Positions 33,052 to 46,045 of a stretch of 64,000 nucleotides of DNA are shown here, one piece after another; positions within the stretch are counted from its first letter, which is position 1; each line of letters begins with the position of its first letter. The translations under genes were made by a program, and so were the position numbers. Source of the stretch: DATCJA01 sp963814955 (GTDB lineage Bacteria > Acidobacteriota > Vicinamibacteria > Vicinamibacterales > UBA2999); contig CAWFEX010000004.1 of NCBI GenBank assembly GCA_963814955.1, positions 1,100,540 to 1,164,539 of the forward strand, given 5' to 3'. The notes below the pieces were generated by a model, which had not been told where the DNA came from, ran no database searches, and saw nothing but the letters and a program-made list of their open reading frames with translations.

Positions 33052-34603
33052 ATGGTCACGGAGGACCAGAACGCTGTCGTCGCGTTTCTCGGCTCGGCCG
33101 CCACGCACGGCGGCGAGCCGGTGAAGCGTGTCGACACCCACAGCGCCATCGTGTTCCTCGCGGGCAATCGCGCGTGGAAGCTGAAGCGCGCCGTGCGATA
33201 CGACTATCTCGACTTCTCCACGGTGGAACGCCGACGCGCCGCGTGCGAAGGTGAGTTTCGCCTCAACAAACGCACCGCACCTTCTATCTATCGCGGTGTC
33301 GCGCCTGTCGTGCGGCGAGCGGACGGGTCGCTGGCCATTGGCGGGCCTGGAACGCCAATCGAATGGCTCGTCGAAATGAATCGGTTCGATGAGGACCAGC
33401 TGTTCGATCGGCTGGCTGCGCGGAAGGAGCTCGACTTGACCCTGATGCGGCCCCTCGCGACGGCCACCGCACAGTTCCATGCTGGCGCCGAACCGCGGCC
33501 CGACCATGGCGGCAGGGCCGGCATGACGTGGGTGGCACAGGTAACGCCGAGGGCTTCGCCGAATTCGGGCAGGGGATCCTGGACGAATCGACATGCCAGC
33601 AAGTGACGGCCGAGACGCTGCGCGAGATCGAACGCCATCGCGGCGCTGCTCGAGATGCGGCGTGCTGGCGGTCTCGTGCGCCAGTGCCACGGCGATCTGC
33701 ACCTGCGCAACATCGTGCTGCTGGGCGGCCGTCCGACGTTGTTCGATGCGATTGAATTCAATGACGAGATTGCCTGCACGGACGTCCTGTACGACCTGGC
33801 GTTTCTGCTGATGGACCTGTGGCGGCGGCAGCTCCCAGGACATGCCAACGTGGTGTGGAACGGTTACCTTGCCGACGACAGGCGATCACTCTGGCATCTC
33901 TCTGATGCCGCTGTTCCTGTCGTGCCGGGCGGCGGTTCGGGCGAAGACGAGCGCAACGGCGGCGCGTCTTCAGTCCGACGGTCGGCGCCCGCGGGGAGCT
34001 CGAACGCGCTGCACAGGACTACCTGGCGATGGCGCGTCAGTTCCTGCGCCCGCCGCCGCCTGTCGATCGTAGCCATCGGGGGCTTCTCGGGGACTGGGAA
34101 GTCGACGTTGGCACTGGCGCTGGCGGCAGGCGTCGGGTGCGCCGCCAGGCGCCGTCGTGCTGCGGAGCGACGAGCTCCGTAAGCGACTCTGCGGCGTGGC
34201 GCCGCTCGAACGTCTTGGACCGGAAGGCTATACGTCCGAGATCTCGCAGCGCGTGTATGCCGCGCTGACCGCGCAGGCCGGCGCTGTCGTGCGCGCCGGC
34301 TACAGCGCGATCGCCGACGCCGTCTTTGCCCGGTCCGCCGATCGGAAGGCAATCGAGCAGACCGCTCTCGAGGCGGGTCTTCCGTTCGTCGGCTTGTGGC
34401 TCGAAGCGCCTGAGCCTCTCCTCGCCGAGCGCCTGCGGCGTCGGGCTGCGGACGCATCTGATGCCGACGTCGACGTGTTGCACATACAGTCGGTGCGGGG
34501 CGCCGGTCACATCACGTGGCAACGGCTTGACGCATCGGCGGCGGCAGATGTCATGCTGGCCAGCGCAGCGTCGCGCATTGCTGCGGCCACAGCCGTCGCT
34601 TGA
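33052..34603 (+). pseudogene. Bifunctional aminoglycoside-phosphotransferase-like / P-loop ATPase protein (several frameshifts)
   Basis: Read across frames, the N-terminal part (33,052 to about 33,540: KRVDTHSAIVFLAGNRAWKLKRAVRYDYLDFS) is kinase-like. The catalytic loop CHGDLHLRNIVLLGGRPTLFDAIEFND follows in another frame near 33,690-33,770. A P-loop GGFSGTGKSTLALALA appears near 34,080, and the nucleotide-kinase end SDELRKRLCGVAPLERLGPEGYTS...RAGYSAIADAVFA runs from 34,157 to 34,603. This is the APH-AAA fusion common in bacterial stress islands (about 510 residues). At least four frame changes are needed, so it is either heavily error-bearing or inactive. Confidence 0.7.
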
Positions 34604-34639
34604 CTGCGACGTGCGCGACAAGGAAGCTCCATTCCTCCC

Positions 34640-34668
34640 CGCAGACGGGGAGAATTCCCCGTCCGCTT
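34640..34668. promoter_or_regulatory. Putative enhancer upstream of the tolC/RND operon
   Basis: A long near-palindrome, ACGGGGAGAATTCCCCGT, centred near 34,656, 45-73 bases upstream of the -24 element. A second, weaker GGAAGCTCC site lies near 34,622. It may be the same motif in a GC-richer form, or a hairpin. Confidence 0.35.
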
Positions 34669-34712
34669 CCAGCCGTTCCGTCGAAACCCTCGGCCCAGGG
34701 GGCTGTCCCGTC

Positions 34713-34727
34713 TGGCACTCCGCGTGC
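34713..34727 (+). promoter_or_regulatory. Putative sigma-54 promoter for the efflux operon
   Basis: TGGCACTCCGCGTGC has a full -24 consensus and exact spacing. The predicted start near 34,739 leaves 25 bases to ATG 34,764. Confidence 0.6.
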
Positions 34728-34763
34728 CTTGCAACCCTTTGGAGGCGTCGTTTCTCTGACGTG

Positions 34764-36140
34764 ATGACCGTTGTTCGAAGGGTAGATGTGAAGATTCGCG
34801 TGTCGTCCACTTGGAGGGTGCGGGCGATGGCCGGGCTCATGGGCGTCGCTCTGCTCGCCCCTGTGCCGACCGGTGTCAGCGCGCAAACGACGTTGTTGAC
34901 ACTGGACGATGCGATGGTCCAGGCACGCACGCAGACACCGAACGCGCGCGCATTGGCCGCCGCCGCAGAGGAAGCATCGGCGCGCGTCCGCGAGGCGCGA
35001 TCCGGCTATCTGCCACGCCTCGATGTCACCGAGTTGGTGCAGCGCGGCGACCAGCCAGTGTTCGTCTTCAGCTCGCTCCTCTCGCAGCGGCGGTTTGCGG
35101 CGGCCAACTTTCAAATTGCCGCCCTGAACGAGCCTGAGCCGCTGACGAACGTCCACACCGCCGTCACCGTTGGCCAGCGCCTGTTCGATGGGGGACGGAC
35201 GCGGCTTGGCGTGGAGGCGGCCGAACTGGAGCGCGATGTCGTAGCACTCGATCGCGTCGGCCGCAGCCAGGATCTGGCGCTCGCCGCCGCGCGGGCGTTC
35301 GTCCGCGTACTGCAGCTCGAGGCTGCCGACCTGGCGGCGACGGCGGCCGTGGGCGCGGCGCAGAGCGATCTCGACCGCGCGCGGGCGCGTCGCGACGTGG
35401 GCGTGGTGACTGAGGCCGATCTGCTCTCCGTTGACGTACACCTTGCGGACATGCGCCAGCGGCAGATTGCGACCGCGGCGGAGCTCGCAGTCGCGCGCCT
35501 CGAACTGAATGAGGCCATCGGCGCGCCGCTCGGTCAGCCAGTCGTTCTCGCGCGGCCTCCGATGCGGCCTGTGGTGCTTGATGTTGGCACGCTGACGGGT
35601 GAGGCGCTCGCGGCGCGTTCCGAGCGCCGGCAGGCCGATCGGCACGTCAGCCTGGCGGAGAACGCACGCCGTGCGGCGCAGGCTGCCTTTCTGCCGGACG
35701 TGGGCCTCCAGGGTGGCTGGGAATTCAACGGCAGCACGTGGGCCGCCCAACGATCGGGCTGGCTGGTTGGTGCCCAGCTTCAGCTGAACGTGTTCAACGG
35801 CTTCGCCGATCGCGCGCGCGTGGCCGAGGCCCGTCACGCGGAGTCGCGCGCCGCCGCGGAGCGCGAGCAGTTGACCCGCCGCATCGAGGTGGACGTGCGT
35901 CGTGGTGCGGCGCGACTGGAAGCGGCGCGTGCCCGTGAAACGGCCGGCCGGGCCGCACTGGCGCAGGCGCGCGAGTCGCAGCGCATCATCCGCGATCGCT
36001 ACAACAGCGGCCTCGCGACCGTGAGCGATCTGCTGCGCGCCGCAGAGGCGGCGCTCGACGCTGAATCACGCGCGACCACCGCAGAGATGGACGTGATTCT
36101 GCAGACCGTAGAGCTCGATCGTGCGCGTGGCCGGCTTTGA
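34764..36140 (+). CDS. TolC-family outer-membrane efflux protein
   Basis: Up to 458 residues: a signal peptide (AMAGLMGVALLAPVPTGVSAQ) and the two OEP repeats with long Ala/Arg/Glu-rich coiled-coil hairpins (LTLDDAMVQARTQTPNARALAAAAEEASARVREARSGYLPRLDV; LARSERRQADRHVSLAENARRAAQAAFLPDVGLQGGW) and the end IRDRYNSGLATVSDLLRAAEAALDAE. Starts at ATG 34,764, GTG 34,788 or ATG 34,827 are possible. It forms the outer-membrane channel of the RND pump encoded downstream. Confidence 0.88.
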   Translation: MTVVRRVDVKIRVSSTWRVRAMAGLMGVALLAPVPTGVSAQTTLLTLDDAMVQARTQTPNARALAAAAEEASARVREARSGYLPRLDVTELVQRGDQPVFVFSSLLSQRRFAAANFQIAALNEPEPLTNVHTAVTVGQRLFDGGRTRLGVEAAELERDVVALDRVGRSQDLALAAARAFVRVLQLEAADLAATAAVGAAQSDLDRARARRDVGVVTEADLLSVDVHLADMRQRQIATAAELAVARLELNEAIGAPLGQPVVLARPPMRPVVLDVGTLTGEALAARSERRQADRHVSLAENARRAAQAAFLPDVGLQGGWEFNGSTWAAQRSGWLVGAQLQLNVFNGFADRARVAEARHAESRAAAEREQLTRRIEVDVRRGAARLEAARARETAGRAALAQARESQRIIRDRYNSGLATVSDLLRAAEAALDAESRATTAEMDVILQTVELDRARGRL

Positions 36141-36172
36141 ACGCACGACACGCGCACAGGAGACCTGATCGT

Positions 36173-37362
36173 ATGCCGCGAATATCCGGACTCGTCGCCA
36201 TCGGTCTTCTGGCAATGAGCGCGATGGCGTGCTCATCGTCCGGCCAGGACGAGACGGTGCCCGCAATGCCCGTTGACGTGCGCACGGCGCGCGTCATTGG
36301 GACTGACCTTGCCGAGCGCCTCGAAGCGGGCGGTGTCGTGGTCGCGAGCGAGTCGGCCGTCGTGTCCAGCCGCACGATTGCGCCCATTGCCGCGGTACAC
36401 GTGCGCGCTGGTGACGAGGTGCGCGCCGGTGACGTGCTCGTCACACTTGACGCGCGGGACGTGGCGGCGCAGTCAAGGCAGGCAGTCGCGGCGGTGGCCG
36501 CGGTGGAGCAGGCGCTGAAGCAGGCGGGCAGCGACCAGGCCGCCGCGGCCGCCGACCACACATTGGCGACGGCGTGGCATAAGAGGATCGCCACCCTGCA
36601 CGCGCGCAACTCCGCGACCGCCCAGGAGCTGGACGAAGCCGCCGCCCGCCTCGCCGCCGCCGCCGCCCGGCTTGCCGGAGCCGCGGCCGCGATCGACCAG
36701 GCGCAGGCGCGGTTGACCGCGCAGCGCGCCGCGGCGGAGGCGTCGGCCACGACCGAGTCGTTCACGATTATCCGCGCACCCTTTGCCGGCCTGATCACGG
36801 AACGCTTGACCGATCCCGGCAACCTGGCGACGCCGGGCGCTCCGCTGCTGCGGATCGAGGCGTCGGGCCGACGCCGCGTCGACGTCCGGGTGGATGAAGC
36901 CCGGGCCGGCTACGTGCATCCGGGTGACGTCGTTGAGGTACTTCTCGAGACGCCCGCGGCGCACGCCGACGCGATACAGATGATCACCGGCACGGTTACC
37001 GAAGTAGAGCGCGCGGTCGCGGCAGACCAGCGTGCGTTCACGGTAAAGGTCGCTCTTCCTGCCGATGCCACGCCACGCACCGGCGTCTTCGCGCGCGTTC
37101 GCTTTCGGGGCGAGGCCCGGCACGCCATCGTCGTGCCGCCGGACGCGCTGCGCCGCCAAGGGCAGGTGACGTCGGTGTTCGTCGTGCGGGACGACATCGC
37201 GCGGATCCGCCTGGTTCGGACCGGTGTCGCGGAGAAAGAGCAGGTCGAGGTCGTCGCCGGCCTCGATGCGGGTGAGATAGTCGTGACGACGCCTCCGCCA
37301 GCACTCGTCGATGGCCAGCGCGTGAAGGTCGTCATGTCGGCGCCGGCCCCGGGAGCCCAGCC

Positions 37363-37366
<4 letters not shown>
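36173..37366 (+). CDS. RND efflux periplasmic adaptor (membrane fusion protein)
   Basis: A 397-residue protein starting with a short lipoprotein-like signal (LVAIGLLAMSAMACSSSG), which would anchor Cys-21 to the membrane. It contains lipoyl halves (VSSRTIAPIAAVHVRAGDEVRAGDVLVTLDARD; FTIIRAPFAGLITERLTDPGN) around an Ala-rich coiled coil and a beta-barrel with a membrane-proximal domain. AGGAG precedes ATG 36,173. It lies between tolC and the RND transporter and overlaps the latter by four bases. Confidence 0.9.
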
Positions 37367-40567
<3,201 letters not shown>

Positions 40568-40571
<4 letters not shown>

Positions 40572-40762
40572 CTATCGAACGCGCGCTTCGTCTGATTGCG
40601 GGCGCCTTTGTCGCGATCAGTGTCCTCTTGGGGATGTACGTGAACGTCAATTTCCTCTGGTTCACGCTGTTTGTGGGCCTCAACCTGTTCCAGTCGGCGT
40701 TCACCAACTGGTGTCCGATGATGACGATCCTGCGAAAGAGCGGCCTTCGCGCTTCGGCGTGA
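40568..40762 (+). CDS. DUF2892-family small membrane protein (64 aa)
   Basis: MTIERALRLIAGAFVAISVLLGMYVNVNFLWFTLFVGLNLFQSAFTNWCPMMTILRKSGL matches the DUF2892/YgaP C-terminal membrane module with two helices and the NWCPM motif. It overlaps the RND stop codon by four bases, so it is translated with the pump. The role in efflux is unknown. Confidence 0.85.
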
Positions 40763-40785
40763 GCGCGGACGGCACGCCCGGGTGC

Positions 40786-40820
40786 GTGAACTCTTTCCGA
40801 CCGCCGAGGAAAATCCCGCG
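40786..40820. promoter_or_regulatory. Putative enhancer pair upstream of the membrane-SRPBCC gene
   Basis: GTGAACTCTTTCCGA (40,786) and GAGGAAAATCCCGCG (40,806-40,820) repeat at about 20 bases. It lies 33-67 bases upstream of the -24 element. Confidence 0.4.
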
Positions 40821-40852
40821 GCGCGACTGGCGCAGTCAGGATGACTCTTCCC

Positions 40853-40867
40853 CGGCAGGATTCGTGC
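40853..40867 (+). promoter_or_regulatory. Putative sigma-54 promoter for the membrane-SRPBCC gene
   Basis: CGGCAGGATTCGTGC, with exact spacing. The predicted start near 40,879 is 5 bases before GTG 40,884. Confidence 0.45.
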
Positions 40868-40883
40868 GTGCGTCTCGTGCGGG

Positions 40884-42067
40884 GTGTCCGTGCCGACAGC
40901 CGAAAGCATTCTCGCGTGGGCGACCGTCGTAGCCAACGACTGGCGCTGGTTGGCGATCCTGTGGCATGTCGCACTGGCTGCGTTACTGATCGGCTTCGTG
41001 ACACGAGTCAGCCTTTCGGCTCGTCTGGTCGGCTACGCGCTGGTGCTCCCCGTTATTTCCGTCAGCCGTCATCGCCTGGCTGTCGCGGAATCCGTTCAAT
41101 GGCCTCATCTTCGCTGTCCTCGCGGTCCTGCTCGTGCGCGCCGCGACGCGCCTGCCGCTGACAGCCGTGATACGTGCATCGTCGGGATGGGTAGTCGCGG
41201 GCGGCTGCGCTCGTGGCTTTCGGATGGGCTTACCCTCATTTCCTCATCACGGATACATGGACGGCCTACGCGTACGCGTCGCCGTTCGGGCTTCTCCCTT
41301 GCCCGACGCTTTCGGTCGTGATTGGGATCACGTTGATCTTCGGCGGCCTGCATTCAAGAGGGTGGAGTGTGCCCCTGTTCGGGGCGGCCATCCTTTACGG
41401 ATGGATCGGTATCTTCAGACTCTCGGTGTCACTCGATATCGGGTTGTTCGCCGGCGCGATCCTGCTGGGCGTGATGGTTGCGGGAGATCTCATACTTGGG
41501 CCCGTTCGCGCGACCGATGACGAGCGAACGCGACGTTTTCCTGGCGACGAGTTCATTCCTGCAGCGGTTGGAACGTTGACACATGCAATCACGATCGGCG
41601 ACTCTCCACGAGCTATCTGGCCATGGCTCATTCAGATGGGGGCCGGGAGCCGGGCCGGCTGGTACAGCTATGACTTCCTGGACAATGGACGCCAGGCGAG
41701 TGCGACGCGCATCGTGCCGGAGCTCCAACACATCACGGTCGGTACCTTGTTTCCGGCGCTGCCGGGAGTAACGGACGGGTTTCTCGTCCTTGCGTTTGAG
41801 CAATCGCGATCGCTCATTTTGGGTTGGCCGAATGCTGATGGTTCGCCAATAGTGACGTGGACGTTCGTTCTCGACCAGCGTCCCGGCAACAGAACCCGCT
41901 TGATCGTGCGAGTACGCGCAGGTCAGGGCTACCGATTCCTTGGCCTGCCTGTGTGGCTATCCAAGCCAGTCATCAGGCTCGAGCACTTTGTGATGCAACG
42001 GAAGCAGCTGTTGGGGATCGCACGGCGGGTCGAGTCCCCGAGAGCCGCACTTCCGGACGCGGCGTGA
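40884..42067 (+). CDS. Polytopic membrane protein with C-terminal SRPBCC domain (two frameshifts)
   Basis: The reading moves between frames near 41,060 (VLPVISV, then AVIAWLSRNPFNGLIFAVLAVLLVRAATRLP) and 41,205 (one extra G before AALVAFGWAYPHFLITDTWTAYAY). The N-terminal half has about six to seven membrane helices (LLPCPTLSVVIGITLIFGGL, VPLFGAAILYGWIGIF, LDIGLFAGAILLGVMV). The C-terminal about 190 residues (ATDDERTRRFPGDEFIPAAVGTLTHAITIGDSPRAIWPWLIQMG) form an SRPBCC/START-like ligand pocket. Joining a membrane channel-like domain to SRPBCC is uncommon. Function unknown. Confidence 0.75.
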
Positions 42068-42074
42068 CGGGCAC

Positions 42075-44751
42075 GTGACCGACATCACTCATGGCCTTCT
42101 CTGCGACGTTGTCCTGCGTGATGGGTCGACACTCGCGCTGCGAGATGCGCAAGAAACTGACCTCCCCGCGCTCACCGCGTTCCTCGACGCGCTGTCGCCG
42201 GATAGTCGTTACTACCGGTTCTTCAGCGTCGCTCACCTGGATGCTCAAAGCGTCGGAAGACTGATACCTCAGAGTCCCGCAGGCGGTACGGCTCTCATCG
42301 GCGAGCTCGCGCACCGTGTCGTGGCGTTCGCGGGGTACTGATCGCACGCCTGGGGTTACGGATCGTGCGGAGGTCGCGTTTGCGATCGCCGACACGATGC
42401 AGGGACGTGGTATCGGAACCCGGCTTCTCGAGCGGCTTGCCGATCTTGCGCGCGCGGACGGCATCGATGTGTTCGACGCGTACGTGATGTCGGGAAACCG
42501 GAAGATGATGGGCGTGTTTCTCGATTCCGGATACCGGATCGCGCATAAGACCGATCGCGGTGTCATTCACGTCGAGCTTGCGCTCGCGCAGACGTCAGAT
42601 CACACCGACAGGGCAGCACACCGTTCACAACTGGCGGCGACGGCATCGATGAAGCCGTTCTTCGAGCCCCGAACCGTGGCTGTGATTGGTGCGAACCGGC
42701 AGCGCGGCAGGATCGGCGCCGAGATTCTCCACAACCTGCACGCCTCAGGATTCACCGGCACGGTGATTCCGGTTCATCCCGCTGCCGCCGATGTCCAGGG
42801 CTTTCGCGCTTACAAACGCATGACGGACATTCCAGGCGACGTCGACCTGGCGATCATCGTGGTTCCGTCATCCCAGGTGCTCGATGCGGTCGACGACTGT
42901 CTCGCGAAAGGTGTCAGGGCGTTGTGCGTGATCAGCGCTGGCTTCGGAGAAACGGGATACGAAGGACGACAAAGGGAGCTCGTGCTGCTCGACAAGGTCC
43001 GGTCGGCGGGATGTCGCGTGATTGGCCCGAACTGCATGGGGCTTCTCAACACCGATCCAGCCGTCCGGCTCAACGCCACGTTCTCGCCCGTCTATCCGCC
43101 AGCCGGCGGCGTGGCGATGTCGACCCAGAGCGGCGCTCTCGGTCTCGCGATCCTCGATTATGCGCGCCGCCTCAACATCGGTATCTCCAGCTTTGTCTCG
43201 GTCGGGAACAAGGTGGATGTCTCGGGCAACGATCTGATTCAGTATTGGGCGGAGGATCCCCGGACGACGGTCATCCTCCTCTACCTGGAGAGCTTCGGGA
43301 ATCCAAAGAAGTTCGGCGAGATCGCACGCCGCGTCGGCCGTGTGAAGCCAATCGTTGCAGTGAAGGCGGGACGGTCGACCGCGGGTGCGAGGGCGGGCTC
43401 GTCTCACACCGGCGCCCTGGCGGCCAACGATACGGCGGTCAACGCGCTCTTCCGCCAAGCCGGCATTATCCGCACCGACACCCTCGAAGAACTGTTCGAC
43501 GTCGCCGCGCTTCTCGCCAATCAGCCGCTCCCTCGCGGCCGGCGCGTCGCAATCCTCACGAATGCGGGCGGCCCCGGCATCCTCGCGGCGGATGCGTGTG
43601 AAGCTCGCGGCCTGGAGGTTGTTCCGCTTGCGGAAGAGACTCGCGCTGAACTTCGGACGTTCCTTCCGAATGCTGCCAGCGTTACCAATCCGGTCGACAT
43701 GCTGGCTTCGGCGCCGGCAGAGCACTACCGCCTGGCGCTCGGTGCGCTGTTGCGCGACGATCACGTTGATAGTGTGTTGACGATCTTCATTCCGCCCCTC
43801 GTGACTGAGCCAGACGCTGTCGCGTCCGCAGTCGCCGCCGTAGCGGCGGACGTCAAGGACAAGCCAGTCATGGGAATTTTCATGCGGGCCGAAGGCGCAC
43901 CTCCGAATCTGGCTCCGATCCCCTGTTACGCATTTCCTGAATCCGCCGCAAGCGCCCTCGCGCGCGTCGCGGCGTATGCAGAGTGGAGGCGCAAGCCGCT
44001 CGGCACGGTTCCAGACTTCGAAGACTTTGAGGCTGAGAAGGCGCGACAGATTGTCGACGTTGCGCTTCAGCGGGGCGGCGGTTGGCTCACTCCTGACGAG
44101 ACACAGGTTCTCATGGGCGCGGTCGGAATCCGGACAGCGCCGATGCAACTCACGGAATGTGTGGATGAAGCCGTCGCGGCCGCTGTGAGGCTCGGCTTTC
44201 CGGTTGCCCTCAAAGCCATAGGACCAACGATGCTGCATAAGACGGAACGACAGGCTGTGCGGCTCGGTTTAGGCAATGAACGCGCAGTTCGTGAAGTCGC
44301 TGAGGATTTTGAGCGGCGTTTTCGCGGAGAGCTGACCGGACTCCTCGTTCAACCCATGGTGCCGGGCGGTGTTGAGATGCTCGTGGGTGCCGTGCATGAC
44401 CCGACCTTCGGGCCGCTCATCGCATGCGGGACTGGCGGTATCTTCGTCGACCTCCTCGAGGATTCGGCGTTCAGACTGCATCCGATTACGTCCGAGGACG
44501 CGACGGCCATGATCGGAGAGCTGAGGGGCGCTCGACTGCTGCGTGGATATCGCGGCGCTCCACCAGCAGACGAGGCGGCGCTGCGAAACGTGCTGCTTCG
44601 TGTTTCGGCCCTCCTGGCCGCATGTCCCGAAATAGACGAACTCGATCTGAACCCCGTGAAGGTGATGGCATCAGGCGCGTGCGCGCTGGACGCCAGAGTC
44701 CGCGTCGAGCGCCTGACCAGGCCGCCGATGTCGCGACGCGTGGAGTACTAG
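42075..44751 (+). CDS. GNAT acetyltransferase fused to ADP-forming acyl-CoA synthetase (one frameshift)
   Basis: The N-terminal about 180 residues are a GNAT domain (LRDAQETDLPALTAFLDALSPDSRYYRFF; AVAFAIADTMQGRGIGTRLLERLADLARADG); the frame changes near 42,335. Then come a CoA-binding domain (VAVIGANRQRGRIGAEILHNL), a succinyl-CoA-synthetase-like flavodoxin domain with the phospho-His site (SSHTGALAAND) and an ATP-grasp domain (AVRLGFPVALKAIGPTMLHKTE, ending DELDLNPVKV). Proteins of this Pat/Acd type acetylate lysines or interconvert acetyl-CoA and acetate with ATP gain under energy limitation. GTG 42,075 follows the previous gene by 7 bases. Confidence 0.88.
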
Positions 44752-44792
44752 CCTCTTCGATACGAGAGCCGGATCACCTTCGATTCGCTATC

Positions 44793-44826
44793 CCGAAAAT
44801 TCCCGTCCACCGCGGAGTAGTTCCGT
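44793..44826. promoter_or_regulatory. Putative tandem enhancer upstream of the 44,956 operon
   Basis: CCGAAAATTCCCG (44,793-44,805) and GCGGAGTAGTTCCG (44,812-44,825), with centres about 20 bases apart. It lies 61-94 bases upstream of the -24 element. Confidence 0.45.
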
Positions 44827-44886
44827 GTCGAGAGGTCCTCAGACGTCCGTGGGCGTGTAATCGTTGCGTGTCAGGCACGTTAGGAT

Positions 44887-44901
44887 GGGCAGTCTCCTTG
44901 C
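44887..44901 (+). promoter_or_regulatory. Putative sigma-54 promoter for the small-membrane/DUF4389 operon
   Basis: GGGCAGTCTCCTTGC, with exact spacing and TTGCA -12. The predicted start near 44,913 leaves a 43-base leader with GGGAGGG before ATG 44,956. Confidence 0.5.
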
Positions 44902-44955
44902 ACGACATGAGACAGAAACATGCGCCTCGTTCGAGTCGACGCTGGGAGGGACGTC

Positions 44956-45129
44956 ATGGATAAGATCCGCATAGAGCAGCACAGTCTTGGGGGCCTGCTG
45001 TGGGTCGGCGGGTGGCTGTTCACTATCGGCTTCCTGAAACTCACATTCTGGGAAGGCGTCCTCGCCGTCGTCGTGTGGCCGTACTACGTTGGAGTGTGGG
45101 TGAGCACACTGCTCTCGACCGGATCGTGA
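44956..45129 (+). CDS. Small membrane protein (57 aa)
   Basis: MDKIRIEQHSLGGLLWVGGWLFTIGFLKLTFWEGVLAVVVWPYYVGVWVSTLLSTGS: a short polar start then two hydrophobic helices. GGGAGGGACGTC precedes the ATG, and the DUF4389 gene starts one base after its stop, so translation is likely. The family is not recognised; the charge pattern suggests a transmembrane hairpin. Confidence 0.7.
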   Translation: MDKIRIEQHSLGGLLWVGGWLFTIGFLKLTFWEGVLAVVVWPYYVGVWVSTLLSTGS

Positions 45130-45130
45130 C

Positions 45131-45730
45131 ATGGCCTACCCAGTTGCCGTCTCCGTCGACCCACAGCTCGACGGTCGAAACAGGCTTACGACAGCGTTTC
45201 GACCGATTCTCGCGATTCCGCACGCCATCCTCGCCGGTCCGGTCTATTGGTGGACCCGTACCGGCAGCGTGGGCCTGATAGGCGCGGCCGCTTACGTGCT
45301 GGCAATCGTCAGCTGGTTCAGTTTGCTCATCACCGGCCGGCAGCCGCAGGGAGCCCGCGAGTTCTGCCTCTACTACCTCCGTTGGCGAACGCGCAGCTTT
45401 ACGTACATGGCCTTGTTCCGCGATGAATACCCGCCGTTTGGCGATGGTCCGTATGCGGCGTCGGTTGAGGTCGAGGAGCCGCTACTACCGCGCGACCAGG
45501 GCACGATCGCCCTCCGACTGCTCCTCGCTCTTCCGCACCTTGTCGTGTTGGTGTTCCTCTTGATGGGATGGTTTGTCACCACCGTCATCGCCTGGGTCGC
45601 GATTCTGTTCACCGGCTCATACCCTGCATCGATGAGTTCATTCGGCGTCAGCGTCATGCGGTGGGCAGTGCGTGTCGAAGCGTACATGCTCCTCCTCGTC
45701 GATGTGTATCCACCGTTCACGCTGGCGTAG
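45131..45730 (+). CDS. DUF4389-family membrane protein
   Basis: A 199-residue protein with paired repeats: RLTTAFRPILAIPHAILAGPVYWW...WFSLLITGRQPQGAREFCLYYLRWRTRSFTYMALFRDEYPPFG and LRLLLALPHLVVLVFLLMGWFVTTVIAWVAILFTGSYPASMSSFGVSVMRWAVRVEAYMLLLVDVYPPF. The repeated P-H helix and D-E-Y-P-P-F ends are diagnostic of DUF4389. It is an inner-membrane protein with about four helices; its role is unknown. It follows the 57-residue protein directly. Confidence 0.85.
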   Translation: MAYPVAVSVDPQLDGRNRLTTAFRPILAIPHAILAGPVYWWTRTGSVGLIGAAAYVLAIVSWFSLLITGRQPQGAREFCLYYLRWRTRSFTYMALFRDEYPPFGDGPYAASVEVEEPLLPRDQGTIALRLLLALPHLVVLVFLLMGWFVTTVIAWVAILFTGSYPASMSSFGVSVMRWAVRVEAYMLLLVDVYPPFTLA

Positions 45731-45867
45731 CGACCTCCTTCACGCGACTGTCCCCGCTCGAGGCGCGCGGACTGCCGTCGCTGGCCGCCTGTGTCAGTCG
45801 GCTCAGGAAACCCCGCGTTTCTCGCTGCATGACATCTCGAACACCTCGGGATTCCCCGGCAGCGATG

Positions 45868-45905
45868 CCGTAAAAGTTCGCAGTAGCTGCGGACCAGTTC
45901 GCACC
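45868..45905. promoter_or_regulatory. Putative tandem enhancer upstream of exported paralogue 3
   Basis: CCGTAAAAGTTCGCA (45,868-45,882) and GCGGACCAGTTCGCA (45,889-45,903), with TTCGCA repeated at 21 bases. The 315-base gap 45,731-46,045 contains this pair and two candidate promoters and no gene. Confidence 0.45.
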
Positions 45906-45937
45906 TAATCGCGACCGCTCACCGGCGAAGTACCTGA

Positions 45938-45952
45938 TGGCGTTCCGCCTGC
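45938..45952 (+). promoter_or_regulatory. Candidate sigma-54 promoter (distal) for exported paralogue 3
   Basis: TGGCGTTCCGCCTGC, with exact spacing, 35-70 bases downstream of the enhancer pair. The predicted start is near 45,964. Confidence 0.45.
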
Positions 45953-45997
45953 TCTCGCATCGACATGAATCGACTGTCGGAACTGCAAGCTTCCTGC

Positions 45998-46012
45998 GGG
46001 AACAGCCATTGC
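45998..46012 (+). promoter_or_regulatory. Candidate sigma-54 promoter (proximal) for exported paralogue 3
   Basis: GGGAACAGCCATTGC, with exact spacing and a TTGCA -12 element, 95-130 bases from the enhancer pair. The predicted leader is 22 bases. Confidence 0.4.
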
Positions 46013-46045
46013 AATTTCGATCAGCACACGAGTGGAAGGTGAAAG

